DNA of 64,000 nt, taken from assembly GCF_014635345.1 (NCBI RefSeq), contig NZ_BMCU01000003.1, forward strand, positions 558,001-622,000. Reading direction: 5' to 3'. This DNA is from Rhodococcoides trifolii. GTDB lineage: Bacteria; Actinomycetota; Actinomycetes; Mycobacteriales; Mycobacteriaceae. Positions 28,174 to 35,527 of this stretch are shown piece by piece (the stretch's first letter is position 1; each line of letters starts with the position of its first letter). The position numbers and the translations under genes were made by a program. The notes beneath the pieces were generated by a model, which ran no database searches, was not told the origin of the DNA, and saw only the letters and a list, made by a program, of their open reading frames with translations.

Positions 28174-28487
28174 GGGCGAGGGGCGAGGCCGTCTCGCTGA
28201 GCCACGTACTCGAGGAAGTCGACGAGTTCACTGTCGAGAACCAGCGCCTTGCCGTCCACCGATTCCTGATCGAGGACCGAGTACAGCTCCGGCGGGACAT
28301 CTCCATGTCGACTCTCGATCATCACCGTCTGCTGAGCGGGGGTCAGGCCGTCGAACCAGGCCTGCCGGGCGGCCTTGCGGACCTCGATCGTGTCGACCAG
28401 TTCACTGGAGACGGACGGGTTGTGGAACAGGGCAACGCGACGACGTTGATGCATCGTGTCCCATTGGTCGATCGCAGTCTTGGCCAT
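28170..28487 (-). CDS. 105-aa protein heading a coupled Nudix/hydrolase operon
   Basis: 105 aa from ATG 28487. It is soluble and helical, with MAKTAIDQWDTMHQRRRVAL at the N terminus, then QAWFDGLTPAQQTVMIESRH and an acidic C terminus (DSELVDFLEYVAQRDG). I do not recognise the family. The TGA overlaps the Nudix GTG (GTGA, 28170-28173), so it opens a three-gene translationally coupled unit. Codon usage is like its neighbours. A much longer open frame that runs on upstream is antisense-like arginine-rich text overlapping the GGDEF gene and was rejected. Confidence 0.7.
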   Translation of the reverse strand: MAKTAIDQWDTMHQRRRVALFHNPSVSSELVDTIEVRKAARQAWFDGLTPAQQTVMIESRHGDVPPELYSVLDQESVDGKALVLDSELVDFLEYVAQRDGLAPRP

Positions 28488-28576
28488 GAGCTCAACACTA
28501 GGCGCGACCCGCCGCAGCTCGGCGACCCCGGGACCGGTACTCGTCGGCCTCGAGACTCGACGACCCCGGCCGCGGC

Positions 28577-30193
28577 TCAGTGCCGACCGACCCGGGCTCT
28601 GGTCTGCGGGTCGAGGTGGCGGGTGCGTCCACCGCCGGCCACCTTCGCCTCGTACATCGCGTAGTCGGCGTCCTCGAGAATCTGTTCGGCGGTGCGGGAG
28701 TCGCCACCGGCGAACATCACCACGCCGATACTCGCGCCGAGCGTGACGTCGGAGCCGTCGACTTCGGTCACGCCTGCGAGCGCGGCGTGCAGACGGTCCG
28801 CCAGACGGTCGACATCGACTCGGTCGACCCCACCAAGCAGCAACGCGACGAACTCGTCCCCGCCCAGACGGCCGACGACGTCCACTCGACGGACCGCACG
28901 GCGCAGACGATCTCCCACCGTCCGCAGCACCGCGTCTCCCGCTCGGTGACCCAACGTGTCGTTCACGGTCTTGAGCCGGTCCAGGTCGATGAACAGCACC
29001 GCCGCCGACAACGCGGACGGCACCGTCAGCGCCGACCCGATCGCCGACACGACGGCAGCGCGGTTGGGCAGACCGGTGAGCACGTCGTGGGTGGCCCGGA
29101 ACTCCAGACGCTGGGTGGCGTCGCGTTCGGCGGTGATGTCGGTGAAGGAGGTCACCAGCGACGAGTGCTCGGGGTCGTCCGGATTGAGGAGGGAGCAACT
29201 TCCCGCCAGCCACACGAATTGTCCGTCGGCTCGCGCCACTCCGATCACGTAGCCCGGATTGGCGCGGCCGCTGCGCAGGGTCTGCATCACCGGATGATCG
29301 AGCATGTCCAGAGGCTGTCCGTCGGCGGTGAACATCGGCAGGCTGAAGTCCTCGCAACGCGCGGAGTTCGTGGCGTCGGCGACAGGCAGACCGAGGATCC
29401 GACACGCAGCCGGGTTGGCGCTCTCGACCGTGCCGGCCCGCGAGATGACGACCACTCCCTCGTCGAGCGAGGTCACGACGGTGCGGAAATGCTGCTCGGC
29501 CCGATGCAGAGCCGTGGAGTCGGTGCAGATCAGCACGTAACCGTCGGCCATCGGCGCGGCCGACACCCGCACCACACGGGTGGACCCGTCGGCGGTGCTG
29601 TGTACCTCGTGGGAGACACCGCCTCCCGAGACGATCGACGCCGGGGACAGGTCTGCGCCGACCACGTCGGAAATCGGCCGGCCGATCGCGTCGGCCGCCG
29701 TCAGTTGGTAAATGGTTGCCGCGGCCGGGTTCCAGCTGGTGACGGTCCCGTCGAAGGTGGTCGAGATGATGGCGTCGCTGACGTGTTCGACGAGCGCGGC
29801 TTGGAAGCGCAGGGTCGATTCGGCGGCCTTCTGCGCGGTGAGATCGCGGAACACCACTTCGTAGGCGGGTCGCCCCTCCCAGACGGTGCGAACGGAGACG
29901 GCTTCGACCGTGATGGTCTGCCCGTCCAGGCGCAGGAGGTCGGCTTCGGAAGGCTCCGACGCATCTCCCTCCTCGCGCAACGTGGCGATGCGGGCGACGA
30001 CTGCCGCGACGGATTCCGGTGCGATGACGTCGCTGATGGACCGCCCGACCAAATCGTCGCTCGACTGGGCTCCCATCCACCGCACAGCGGTCGGATTGAC
30101 GTAGACCACGCGCCCCGATTCGTGCACGCAGATGGCGTCGGGACTGTGGTCGACGAGCCGGCGATACCGCTCGTCGGCACCCCGATCGTTCAT
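28577..30193 (-). CDS. Triple-PAS diguanylate cyclase
   Basis: 538 aa from ATG 30193. Three PAS sensory domains come first: about 8-125 (VDHSPDAICVHESGRVVYVN), 130-240 (VEHVSDAIISTTFDGTVTSWN) and 245-365 (LDEGVVVISRAGTVESANPA). The GGDEF domain follows, with DVLTGLPNRAAVVSAIG at its start and an intact active site LGGDEFVALL near residue 450. No membrane span is seen, so it is a cytosolic sensor-cyclase making cyclic di-GMP in response to a PAS-bound signal. I see no RxxD inhibitory site five residues before GGDEF (the text there is RRVDVVGR). It stands alone and faces away from the ketosynthase gene. Confidence 0.9.
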   Translation of the reverse strand: MNDRGADERYRRLVDHSPDAICVHESGRVVYVNPTAVRWMGAQSSDDLVGRSISDVIAPESVAAVVARIATLREEGDASEPSEADLLRLDGQTITVEAVSVRTVWEGRPAYEVVFRDLTAQKAAESTLRFQAALVEHVSDAIISTTFDGTVTSWNPAAATIYQLTAADAIGRPISDVVGADLSPASIVSGGGVSHEVHSTADGSTRVVRVSAAPMADGYVLICTDSTALHRAEQHFRTVVTSLDEGVVVISRAGTVESANPAACRILGLPVADATNSARCEDFSLPMFTADGQPLDMLDHPVMQTLRSGRANPGYVIGVARADGQFVWLAGSCSLLNPDDPEHSSLVTSFTDITAERDATQRLEFRATHDVLTGLPNRAAVVSAIGSALTVPSALSAAVLFIDLDRLKTVNDTLGHRAGDAVLRTVGDRLRRAVRRVDVVGRLGGDEFVALLLGGVDRVDVDRLADRLHAALAGVTEVDGSDVTLGASIGVVMFAGGDSRTAEQILEDADYAMYEAKVAGGGRTRHLDPQTRARVGRH

Positions 30194-30310
30194 GTTGCTC
30201 CCCGCTCCGGCCCGTCTGTGAACTACATCATGACCTAGAAACCTGAGAGTCGGTTCTCGGTCCCGGTACGGGCTGCAGAATGCCGTGTCCATCGGCGTTA
30301 ATCAAGGTGT

Positions 30311-30331
30311 GGTCGCCCGCAGGAGGCGACC
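30311..30331 (+). promoter_or_regulatory. 5'-leader hairpin with a ribosome-site-like loop before the ketosynthase gene
   Basis: GGTCGCC (30311-30317) pairs perfectly with GGCGACC (30325-30331). The loop and the base of the 3' arm hold AGGAGG, and a second AGGAGG follows 17 nt later as the real ribosome site of ATG 30349. A -10-like TTAATC lies just upstream (30299-30304). The doubled ribosome site, one copy sequestered, suggests control of translation. Confidence 0.45.
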
Positions 30332-30348
30332 CCCTACAGGAGGACACG

Positions 30349-31518
30349 ATGCAGGCACAACGGATAGATCGAGGAATGGCCGTCGCGGGACTCGGAACCG
30401 TCACCGGATACGGATGGGGTCGAGACGTTCTGTGGAACGGACTCGTCAGCGGCAAGCCCGCCGCCCAGCTGGTCGGTGGGTACGGGGTCGAGCGCGACGA
30501 GGAAGTGTGGCTGTCGCGGGTTCCGCACGGCGGTGAGGAGCGGGACGGCAGTCGGTCGGGACGGGCCACGGCAGCCGCGGTGCGCGAAGCCTTGACCGAC
30601 GCCCGCGGGCGGGGGTGGACCCCCGGCCGCACGGTGGGATTCCTGCACGCGGTGGTGCTGTCGGAAGCCGATGAATGGCGCAGCTTCCTCGGCGAGGAAG
30701 GTGGACATCGGCGGGTGCGGGACTACCTCACCCTCATGCCGTCAACCACGGTGTCGAAGCTGATGCGTGAGTTCGACTTTCACGGTCCTGCGATGAACCT
30801 GTCGGCCATGTGCTCGTCCGGGAACGCCGGTCTGATCACCGCGAAGATGTGGCTCGACGCGGGCATCGCCGACGACGTCGTGTTCGTCTCGACGGATCTG
30901 TCGACCACGCCGGAGAACGTCGAACACTTCACCGCACTCGGCGTCAGTGTGGTGGACGCCGAACCGCTCGACGCGTGCCGGCCCTTCCAAGAGGGGAGTC
31001 GGGGGTTCCCCGCGGGCGAGGCGTCGGTCGCGTTCGTTCTCTCCCGCGACGTGGAGCGCCCCTACCTCGACGTTCTCGGCGGATCGATGTCCCACGACGG
31101 GTACCACGTGACGTCGGTCGATCCCGAACTCACGCACGTCCGGCGGTGCGTGATCGACGCCCTCGACAACGCGGGGGTCGCTGCGGAGAGCATTCGCTAC
31201 ATCAACGCTCACGGTCCCGGAACTGCCCAGTGCGACCGCGCCGAGGCCACGATCCTCGACACGGTGTTCTCGTCGATCCCGGAGATCTACTCGGTCAAAC
31301 CGCTGGTCGGCCACTGCCAGGGAGCGGCGGCGTCGGTCGAGATCGCAGCTACAGCGCTCGCGTTCGAGCACGGCGTCATCCCCGCCCCGCCGATGGTGTC
31401 GGCCGGACACCCACGGCTTCTCGACGGGCCGACCGAACTCCAGGACGGGCTGACGCTCAAATCGTCACTGGGAATGGGAGGGCACAACTCCGCGGTGGTG
31501 CTGGCGCCACCCGCGTGA
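30349..31518 (+). CDS. Stand-alone beta-ketoacyl synthase (FabF-like)
   Basis: 389 aa from ATG 30349, which has AGGAGG five bases upstream. The thiolase-fold triad is complete: Cys155 in NLSAMCSSGNAGL, His in RYINAHGPGT (about 287) and His in KPLVGHCQGAAASVE (about 326). The second histidine motif deviates from the usual G-H-T-x-G-A-A-G. There is no acyl carrier protein, reductase or other synthase gene nearby, so it is an orphan condensing enzyme; candidates are a lipid-modifying KAS or a polyketide-type enzyme working with a distant carrier protein. A strong hairpin follows the stop. Confidence 0.88.
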   Translation: MQAQRIDRGMAVAGLGTVTGYGWGRDVLWNGLVSGKPAAQLVGGYGVERDEEVWLSRVPHGGEERDGSRSGRATAAAVREALTDARGRGWTPGRTVGFLHAVVLSEADEWRSFLGEEGGHRRVRDYLTLMPSTTVSKLMREFDFHGPAMNLSAMCSSGNAGLITAKMWLDAGIADDVVFVSTDLSTTPENVEHFTALGVSVVDAEPLDACRPFQEGSRGFPAGEASVAFVLSRDVERPYLDVLGGSMSHDGYHVTSVDPELTHVRRCVIDALDNAGVAAESIRYINAHGPGTAQCDRAEATILDTVFSSIPEIYSVKPLVGHCQGAAASVEIAATALAFEHGVIPAPPMVSAGHPRLLDGPTELQDGLTLKSSLGMGGHNSAVVLAPPA

Positions 31519-31532
31519 CGTCGTGAGGCCGC

Positions 31533-31563
31533 AGTGTGGACCCGGTACCGCCGGGTCCACACT
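31533..31563. terminator. 13-bp perfect hairpin after the ketosynthase gene
   Basis: AGTGTGGACCCGG (31533-31545) pairs perfectly with 31551-31563 around a TACCG loop. It ends six bases before the ATG of the next gene, so it either terminates the ketosynthase transcript or attenuates read-through into the hydrolase gene. Confidence 0.7.
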
Positions 31564-31569
31564 GGGTCG

Positions 31570-32397
31570 ATGGACGTCACGTTGCGGGCGAGTGCCGACT
31601 GCCCGGCCGATGTCGTGCGCATCGGCGCGGGCCGTGGTGTCACCTCCGGTCGACAGATACGGGTGATCACCCGTTCCTACGGACCGATGCTCGTGACGGT
31701 GGCCGTGGATTCAGCACTGACACGATCCGATTGCGCCGTGGTGTCGCCGACGCGGTTCGCCCGGCTCGACGCAACCACCGCATTACTCGACTCCTGTTGT
31801 ACCGCATCGTCTCTCACTGACGACGAAGCGCGAGCGCAGCTCGAGATGGTCGAACGGATCGTCGACGACGGGCACCGTCGGTCGCTGATCGCCATCGCGC
31901 CGCACGGAGGTGACATCGAACCGACTACGGATGCGCAGGCCGAGCGACTGGCCGCAGTGCTGGGCAACGCCTCCGCCTGGTCGGCTCGGGCGTGGTCCCC
32001 GACTGCTGCGTTCGCACGGTGGCACGTGCCGTCGACCCGCCTGAGCCCCGACTGCTTTCCCATCCTGAAACCGTTGATGGACAGGGGTTTCGAGCGCACC
32101 GTCGCCTTCCACGGCTGCTCGTTCGACGGGGTGGTCGTCGGTGGGACGTTACCGTCGACGGTACGACGGGCCGTCGCACAGGCGGTCACGGCAGTCGTGG
32201 GTCCGTTCGGTTTCCCGGTGGTTCTCGCCGAACCCGAGAGCCGCTACAGCGGCCGCGATCCCCGCAACATCGTGAACCGGTTGTGCGCCGGCGACGAAGG
32301 TTCCCTGCAGCTCGAACAGGGGCTGCGGGTGAGGGCCAGGTTCTGGCGCGAAATCGCCGACGCGGTGGCCTCGACCTTGGCTACATTTGCGGTATGA
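31570..32397 (+). CDS. Poly-gamma-glutamate hydrolase family protein
   Basis: 275 aa from ATG 31570. The family's zinc-site motifs are recognisable: IAPHGGDIEPTTDAQAERLA near residue 105 and TVAFHGCSFDGVVVGG near 190, as in phage-derived poly-gamma-glutamate depolymerases (PghP type). A GYGxMxxL-like segment (SYGPMLVTVAVDS) precedes them. No clear signal peptide is visible, so it may act inside the cell or on material from phage infection. It is coupled to the downstream luciferase-like gene by an ATGA overlap at 32394-32397. Its own ribosome site is absent or buried in the hairpin just upstream. Confidence 0.75.
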   Translation: MDVTLRASADCPADVVRIGAGRGVTSGRQIRVITRSYGPMLVTVAVDSALTRSDCAVVSPTRFARLDATTALLDSCCTASSLTDDEARAQLEMVERIVDDGHRRSLIAIAPHGGDIEPTTDAQAERLAAVLGNASAWSARAWSPTAAFARWHVPSTRLSPDCFPILKPLMDRGFERTVAFHGCSFDGVVVGGTLPSTVRRAVAQAVTAVVGPFGFPVVLAEPESRYSGRDPRNIVNRLCAGDEGSLQLEQGLRVRARFWREIADAVASTLATFAV

Positions 32398-33215
32398 CTT
32401 CTCCCGCACTCGGTGTCGTGTTCCGTCCGCAGTTGCCTCCGGAGGACCTGCGGGGTGTAGCCACCGCCGCCGACCGGTCCGGGCTCGACCAGCTGTGGCT
32501 CTGGGAGGACTGCTTTCTCGAAGGCGGATTCACTACCGCCGCAACCGCTCTCGCGTGGACGGAGAACCTGAACATCCACGTCGGCGTCTTTCCGGTCCCG
32601 CTACGCAACGCTGCTCTTGCGGCGATGGAAGTCGCCACGCTGGCTCGCATGTTCCCCGGCAGGTTTCACCCCGGCTTCGGACACGGAGTGCAGGACTGGA
32701 TGGGCCAGGTGGGCGCTCGCGTAGCGTCACCCCTCACTCTCCTCGACGAATACGTGGGGGCGGTATCGGCGCTGCTGCGCGGGGAGACCGTCGACGTTCG
32801 TGGCAGGTACGTCGAACTCGCGTCCGTCACCCTCGATTGGCCACCGCAAGTGGTGCCGTCGATCGGGGTGGCCGCCACCGGACCGCGCACCCTCGAGGCG
32901 ACCGGACGCATCGGGGACTGGACCGTCCTGACGTCCGAGACCACGCCCGACGGTGTCACCGCGGCGCGCACTGCCGTTCAGCGAGGACGCGACGCGGTGG
33001 GCCGCACCGATCCGGTTCACCTCGTCGTGTACGTGAGCAGTGCACGGGAATCGGGTGGAGTCACTGCCGGCGGGACCGCAGCGGCCATTGCGGCGGTCGT
33101 GCGCGAATACGCTGCGGCCGGAGCAGATTCGGTCGTTCTCGAACCGACGCCGGACGAACCCGATCCGGTCGGCTTCGTCGAATTCGTCGCGCAGGACGTG
33201 GCCGCTGCGCTCTGA
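32394..33215 (+). CDS. LLM-class (luciferase-like) flavin-dependent oxidoreductase
   Basis: 273 aa, TIM-barrel monooxygenase or F420-dependent reductase. The start is the ATG that overlaps the previous stop. Features are GVVFRPQLPPEDLRGVATAA at strand 1, LDQLWLWEDCFLEGGF, the conserved PGRFHPGFGHGVQDWMGQVG (about 85-104) that lines the cofactor pocket, and GVAATGPRTLEATGRIGDW. The G-x-G-H segment favours the F420-binding subgroup common in mycolic actinobacteria, but FMN cannot be excluded. Substrate is unknown. Confidence 0.85.
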   Translation: MTSPALGVVFRPQLPPEDLRGVATAADRSGLDQLWLWEDCFLEGGFTTAATALAWTENLNIHVGVFPVPLRNAALAAMEVATLARMFPGRFHPGFGHGVQDWMGQVGARVASPLTLLDEYVGAVSALLRGETVDVRGRYVELASVTLDWPPQVVPSIGVAATGPRTLEATGRIGDWTVLTSETTPDGVTAARTAVQRGRDAVGRTDPVHLVVYVSSARESGGVTAGGTAAAIAAVVREYAAAGADSVVLEPTPDEPDPVGFVEFVAQDVAAAL

Positions 33216-33222
33216 CGAGTGG

Positions 33223-34041
33223 TCAGGCTTGCTCTCGTGAGCACCACCATGTCGTACGTCCGCCGACGGTGCCGCGAACCATCGGTGCACCGCATCGTGG
33301 GCACGTCGCATCCGCTTTCCTGGACGGGATGATCTCGCCGGTGTGGACGCCCCCGTGCTTGATTGCGGCCCGAATCGACTTGCGCAGTTGCTTTCTCAGG
33401 TCGTCGAGCTCCTCCGTGGTCAACGTGTTCGCGCGACGTGACGGCGATTGCGCACTCTGCCACAGGACTTCGTCGGCGAGCAGATTCCCGACACCGGACA
33501 GCACCGCCTGATCCAGCAGTCGTGCCTTGAGCGCGGTGGTGCTCTTGCCGATGCGTTCGCGGAACTGATCGCGGTCGATCTCTGCGGCGTCCGGACCGAG
33601 TGCGTCGATGTCGGGCTCGAGCCGCACCCGCCCGAGACGGCGCTTGTCGAACAACCGCAGCTGGCCACCGTCGTCGAAGGTCATCGTGAATCGAGTCCAC
33701 TCCGGCTTGTCGGTGTCGCGGACGCCGACGTGCGGATCGCCACCGCCGTAGGAGGACTGCTGATCCCCTTCGGGTGCAGTGACGATGATCCGGCCGCCCA
33801 TCCCGAGGTGCATGCCGAGTGTCGGCCCGGCGGAACCGTCGGCCGTGACCGTGTCGCACCACATCGCTTTGCCACGGCGGTTGGCCTGCACCAGTTGCCC
33901 GCCGACGAGGGCGTCGGCGATCTCTCCTGGCCGGTGCGGGCGGCACTCGTAGGTGTCGCGGTCGTCGATGTCGGTGATGACTCGATGCAGACCCTTCTCG
34001 ACGACCTGTCGGGCGTTCTCGACTTCGGGAAGTTCTGGCAC
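33223..34041 (-). CDS. Fpg/Nei-family DNA glycosylase with an altered zinc finger
   Basis: Excises oxidised bases and cuts the abasic strand. 272 aa. Catalytic N terminus PELPEVE (Pro2, Glu3 after Met removal) and the helix-two-turn-helix LLDQAVLSGVGNLLADEVLW (about 175-194, with the conserved Asn) are intact. The C-terminal zinc finger should read C-x2-C-x16-C-x2-C; here it is CPRC...WWCSRE, so Glu replaces the fourth Cys, and the protein stops two residues later. Zinc binding may be weakened or use a different ligand. It is convergent with the luciferase-like gene (7 bp apart). Confidence 0.88.
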   Translation of the reverse strand: MPELPEVENARQVVEKGLHRVITDIDDRDTYECRPHRPGEIADALVGGQLVQANRRGKAMWCDTVTADGSAGPTLGMHLGMGGRIIVTAPEGDQQSSYGGGDPHVGVRDTDKPEWTRFTMTFDDGGQLRLFDKRRLGRVRLEPDIDALGPDAAEIDRDQFRERIGKSTTALKARLLDQAVLSGVGNLLADEVLWQSAQSPSRRANTLTTEELDDLRKQLRKSIRAAIKHGGVHTGEIIPSRKADATCPRCGAPMVRGTVGGRTTWWCSREQA

Positions 34042-34123
34042 CCTTCTTTTCTACACACGATCGAGACTCGAAGTACGCGCGCCGTCCGAACGATTCGCTG
34101 GAGCGCACACCGGTTGTGGCGAC

Positions 34124-34179
34124 CGCACACGGGTTCCAGTCGACTGCAGGGTGTGTGCGGTCGACGAAACCCGTGTGCG
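34124..34179. repeat. Inverted repeat between the proline-rich gene and the glycosylase gene
   Basis: CGCACACGGGTT (34124-34135) pairs perfectly with AACCCGTGTGCG (34168-34179). The 32-nt interior holds a further GTGTGTGCGGTCG that echoes the left arm. It could terminate the leftward proline-rich gene or form an operator ahead of the glycosylase gene. Confidence 0.55.
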
Positions 34180-34195
34180 CTCTACTCGATGGGTC

Positions 34196-34716
34196 CTACG
34201 GCGTGCATCCTGCGGGCGGTGCCGGCGGGGTGCACCCGGCAGCCGGAGGTGCAGGCGGAGCCGGCGGCGTCGAACCATCCGCCGGAGCAGGCGGAGCCGG
34301 CGGCGTCGAACCATCCGCCGGAGCAGGCGGAGCCGGCGGCGTCGAACCATCCGCCGGAGCAGGCGGAGCCGGCGGCAACCATCCGCCGGAGCAGGCGGAG
34401 CCGGCGGCGTCGAACCATCCGCCGGAGCAGGCGGAGCCGGCGGCGTCGATCCATCAGCAGGCGGTGCAGGCGGAGCCGCTGGCCCTCCTGCGGCGGGTCC
34501 TCCCGCAGGACCACCGGCGGGCGGTGCGGGCGGAGTGGGGCAATCTGCCTGGGGCGCGTCACTGCTCGGCGCCTGGCTCTCCGTCGTGGAGGGGGCACTG
34601 CTGCCGCCACCCCCATCGGCGAGGGCGACGGCCGATCCGCCGCAGGCGATACCCAGGGCGAGCACGCCGCCCCCGATCAGGACGCGAGTCCGGCGGGCAG
34701 TCGATAGTCCGTTCAT
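34196..34716 (-). pseudogene. Exported proline-rich repeat protein, frameshifted by a 4-bp deletion
   Basis: ATG 34716 has an excellent GAGGAGGAA ribosome site and opens a signal-anchor-like N terminus (RTRVLIGGGVLALGIACGG, then AVALADGGGGSS). The body is Pro/Ala-rich and built of the 12-residue unit GSTPPAPPAPAD. One of the five DNA repeats lacks 4 bp (near 34377). Beyond it the proline frame continues in another register and ends ...PPAGCTP at 34196, while literal translation becomes Arg/Leu-rich nonsense to 34051. The intact protein would be about 170 aa. It is divergent from a two-component system whose sensor has a similar Pro-rich loop. The defect could also be an assembly error in the repeats. 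Confidence 0.7.
34263..34438. repeat. Tandem array of 36-bp repeats (one unit 32 bp)
   Basis: Units are 34263-34298, 34299-34334, 34335-34370, 34371-34402 and 34403-34438; a degenerate sixth follows to about 34477. The full 36-bp units are essentially identical and encode G-S-T-P-P-A-P-P-A-P-A-D on the minus strand. The fourth lacks GTCG. Confidence 0.9.
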
Positions 34717-34786
34717 GAAAATTCCTCCTCGTGACGTTTCCGGCTCCGACTGGTGCGGAACCGACTGACCCGAGCATTGGCAGGAA

Positions 34787-34832
34787 ACCTGAAGCCGACC
34801 TGAAGAGGGCGTGGTCTTCAGAAACTCTTCAG
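34787..34832. promoter_or_regulatory. Two opposed pairs of 11-bp-phased direct repeats (OmpR-type regulator sites)
   Basis: ACCTGAAG occurs at 34787 and 34798, and its opposite-strand form TCTTCAG at 34815 and 34826; within each pair the period is exactly 11 bp. This is the spacing expected for dimers of OmpR/PhoB-family regulators. The array sits between the divergent proline-rich gene and the response-regulator gene, so it probably controls both. Confidence 0.65.
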
Positions 34833-34843
34833 GCCCGACCCGC

Positions 34844-35527
34844 ATGATGGTGTCCGTGAGCCCACCCCGTCCGCGCGTCCTGGTCGTCGAGGACAACGAG
34901 TCCATTCGCGTTGCGGTGGCGGCGGACGTCGATGCCTCGGGAGCTCTGGTCCACGAATGCTCCGACGGCCGCGAGCTCGAGAAGCTCCTGGACTCGTTTC
35001 GGCCCGACCTGGTGATCCTGGACATCATGCTTCCGGGGCGGGACGGGATCGAACTGATGAAGGTGGTCCGCGGGACCAGCAGCGCCGGAGTCATCCTGCT
35101 GACCGCGCGTGACGCCGTGGAGGACCGCGTTCACGGGCTCGCCGCCGGTGCCGACGACTACGTGGTGAAGCCGTTCGCGATGGCCGAACTGCTGGCGCGA
35201 GTCGAGTCGGTCCTGCGGCGGATGGGCCGCGTCCCCAGTGCGGTCACGGTCGGTGACATCGTGCTGGATACCAACTCCGGCGACGCAACGCGCGGAGGGC
35301 ACGACCTGGAGCTGACCACCACCGAGTGGCGCCTCCTGTCGTATCTCGCCGCGCAGCGCGGGAGAACGGTGAGCAAGACGCAGATCCTCACGCAGGTGTG
35401 GGGTTACGACAACTACGACGCAAACCTGGTCGAGGTTCACGTGAGTGCGCTCCGACGAAAACTGGAGGCCCACGGTCCGCGGGTGGTGCACACGCGTCGC
35501 GGCATCGGGTACGTGCTCACCGCATGA
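34844..35527 (+). CDS. OmpR/PhoB-family response regulator
   Basis: About 227 aa. The receiver domain has the acidic pair in VVEDNE, the phospho-acceptor Asp in LVILDIMLPGRDG, the switch Thr in LLTARDA and Lys in YVVKPFAMAEL. The C-terminal winged helix contains LELTTTEWRLLSYLAAQRGR and VHVSALRRKLEAHGP with the RGIGYVLTA end. Start is uncertain among ATG 34844, ATG 34847 and GTG 34856; none has a ribosome site and the message may be leaderless. It is coupled to the sensor kinase gene by ATGA at 35524-35527. The 11-bp-phased repeats upstream are probably its own sites. Confidence 0.92.
   Translation: MMVSVSPPRPRVLVVEDNESIRVAVAADVDASGALVHECSDGRELEKLLDSFRPDLVILDIMLPGRDGIELMKVVRGTSSAGVILLTARDAVEDRVHGLAAGADDYVVKPFAMAELLARVESVLRRMGRVPSAVTVGDIVLDTNSGDATRGGHDLELTTTEWRLLSYLAAQRGRTVSKTQILTQVWGYDNYDANLVEVHVSALRRKLEAHGPRVVHTRRGIGYVLTA

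Noticed and set aside
28488..30080. Long minus-strand frame continuing upstream of the 105-aa gene
   Set aside because: It is Arg-rich shadow text of the triple-PAS cyclase gene; the 105-aa product begins at ATG 28487 where sensible composition starts.
34263..34438. 36-bp direct repeats that could suggest a CRISPR array
   Set aside because: Units are directly adjacent without unique spacers, and they encode a regular proline-rich 12-mer in the gene frame; this is a coding minisatellite.
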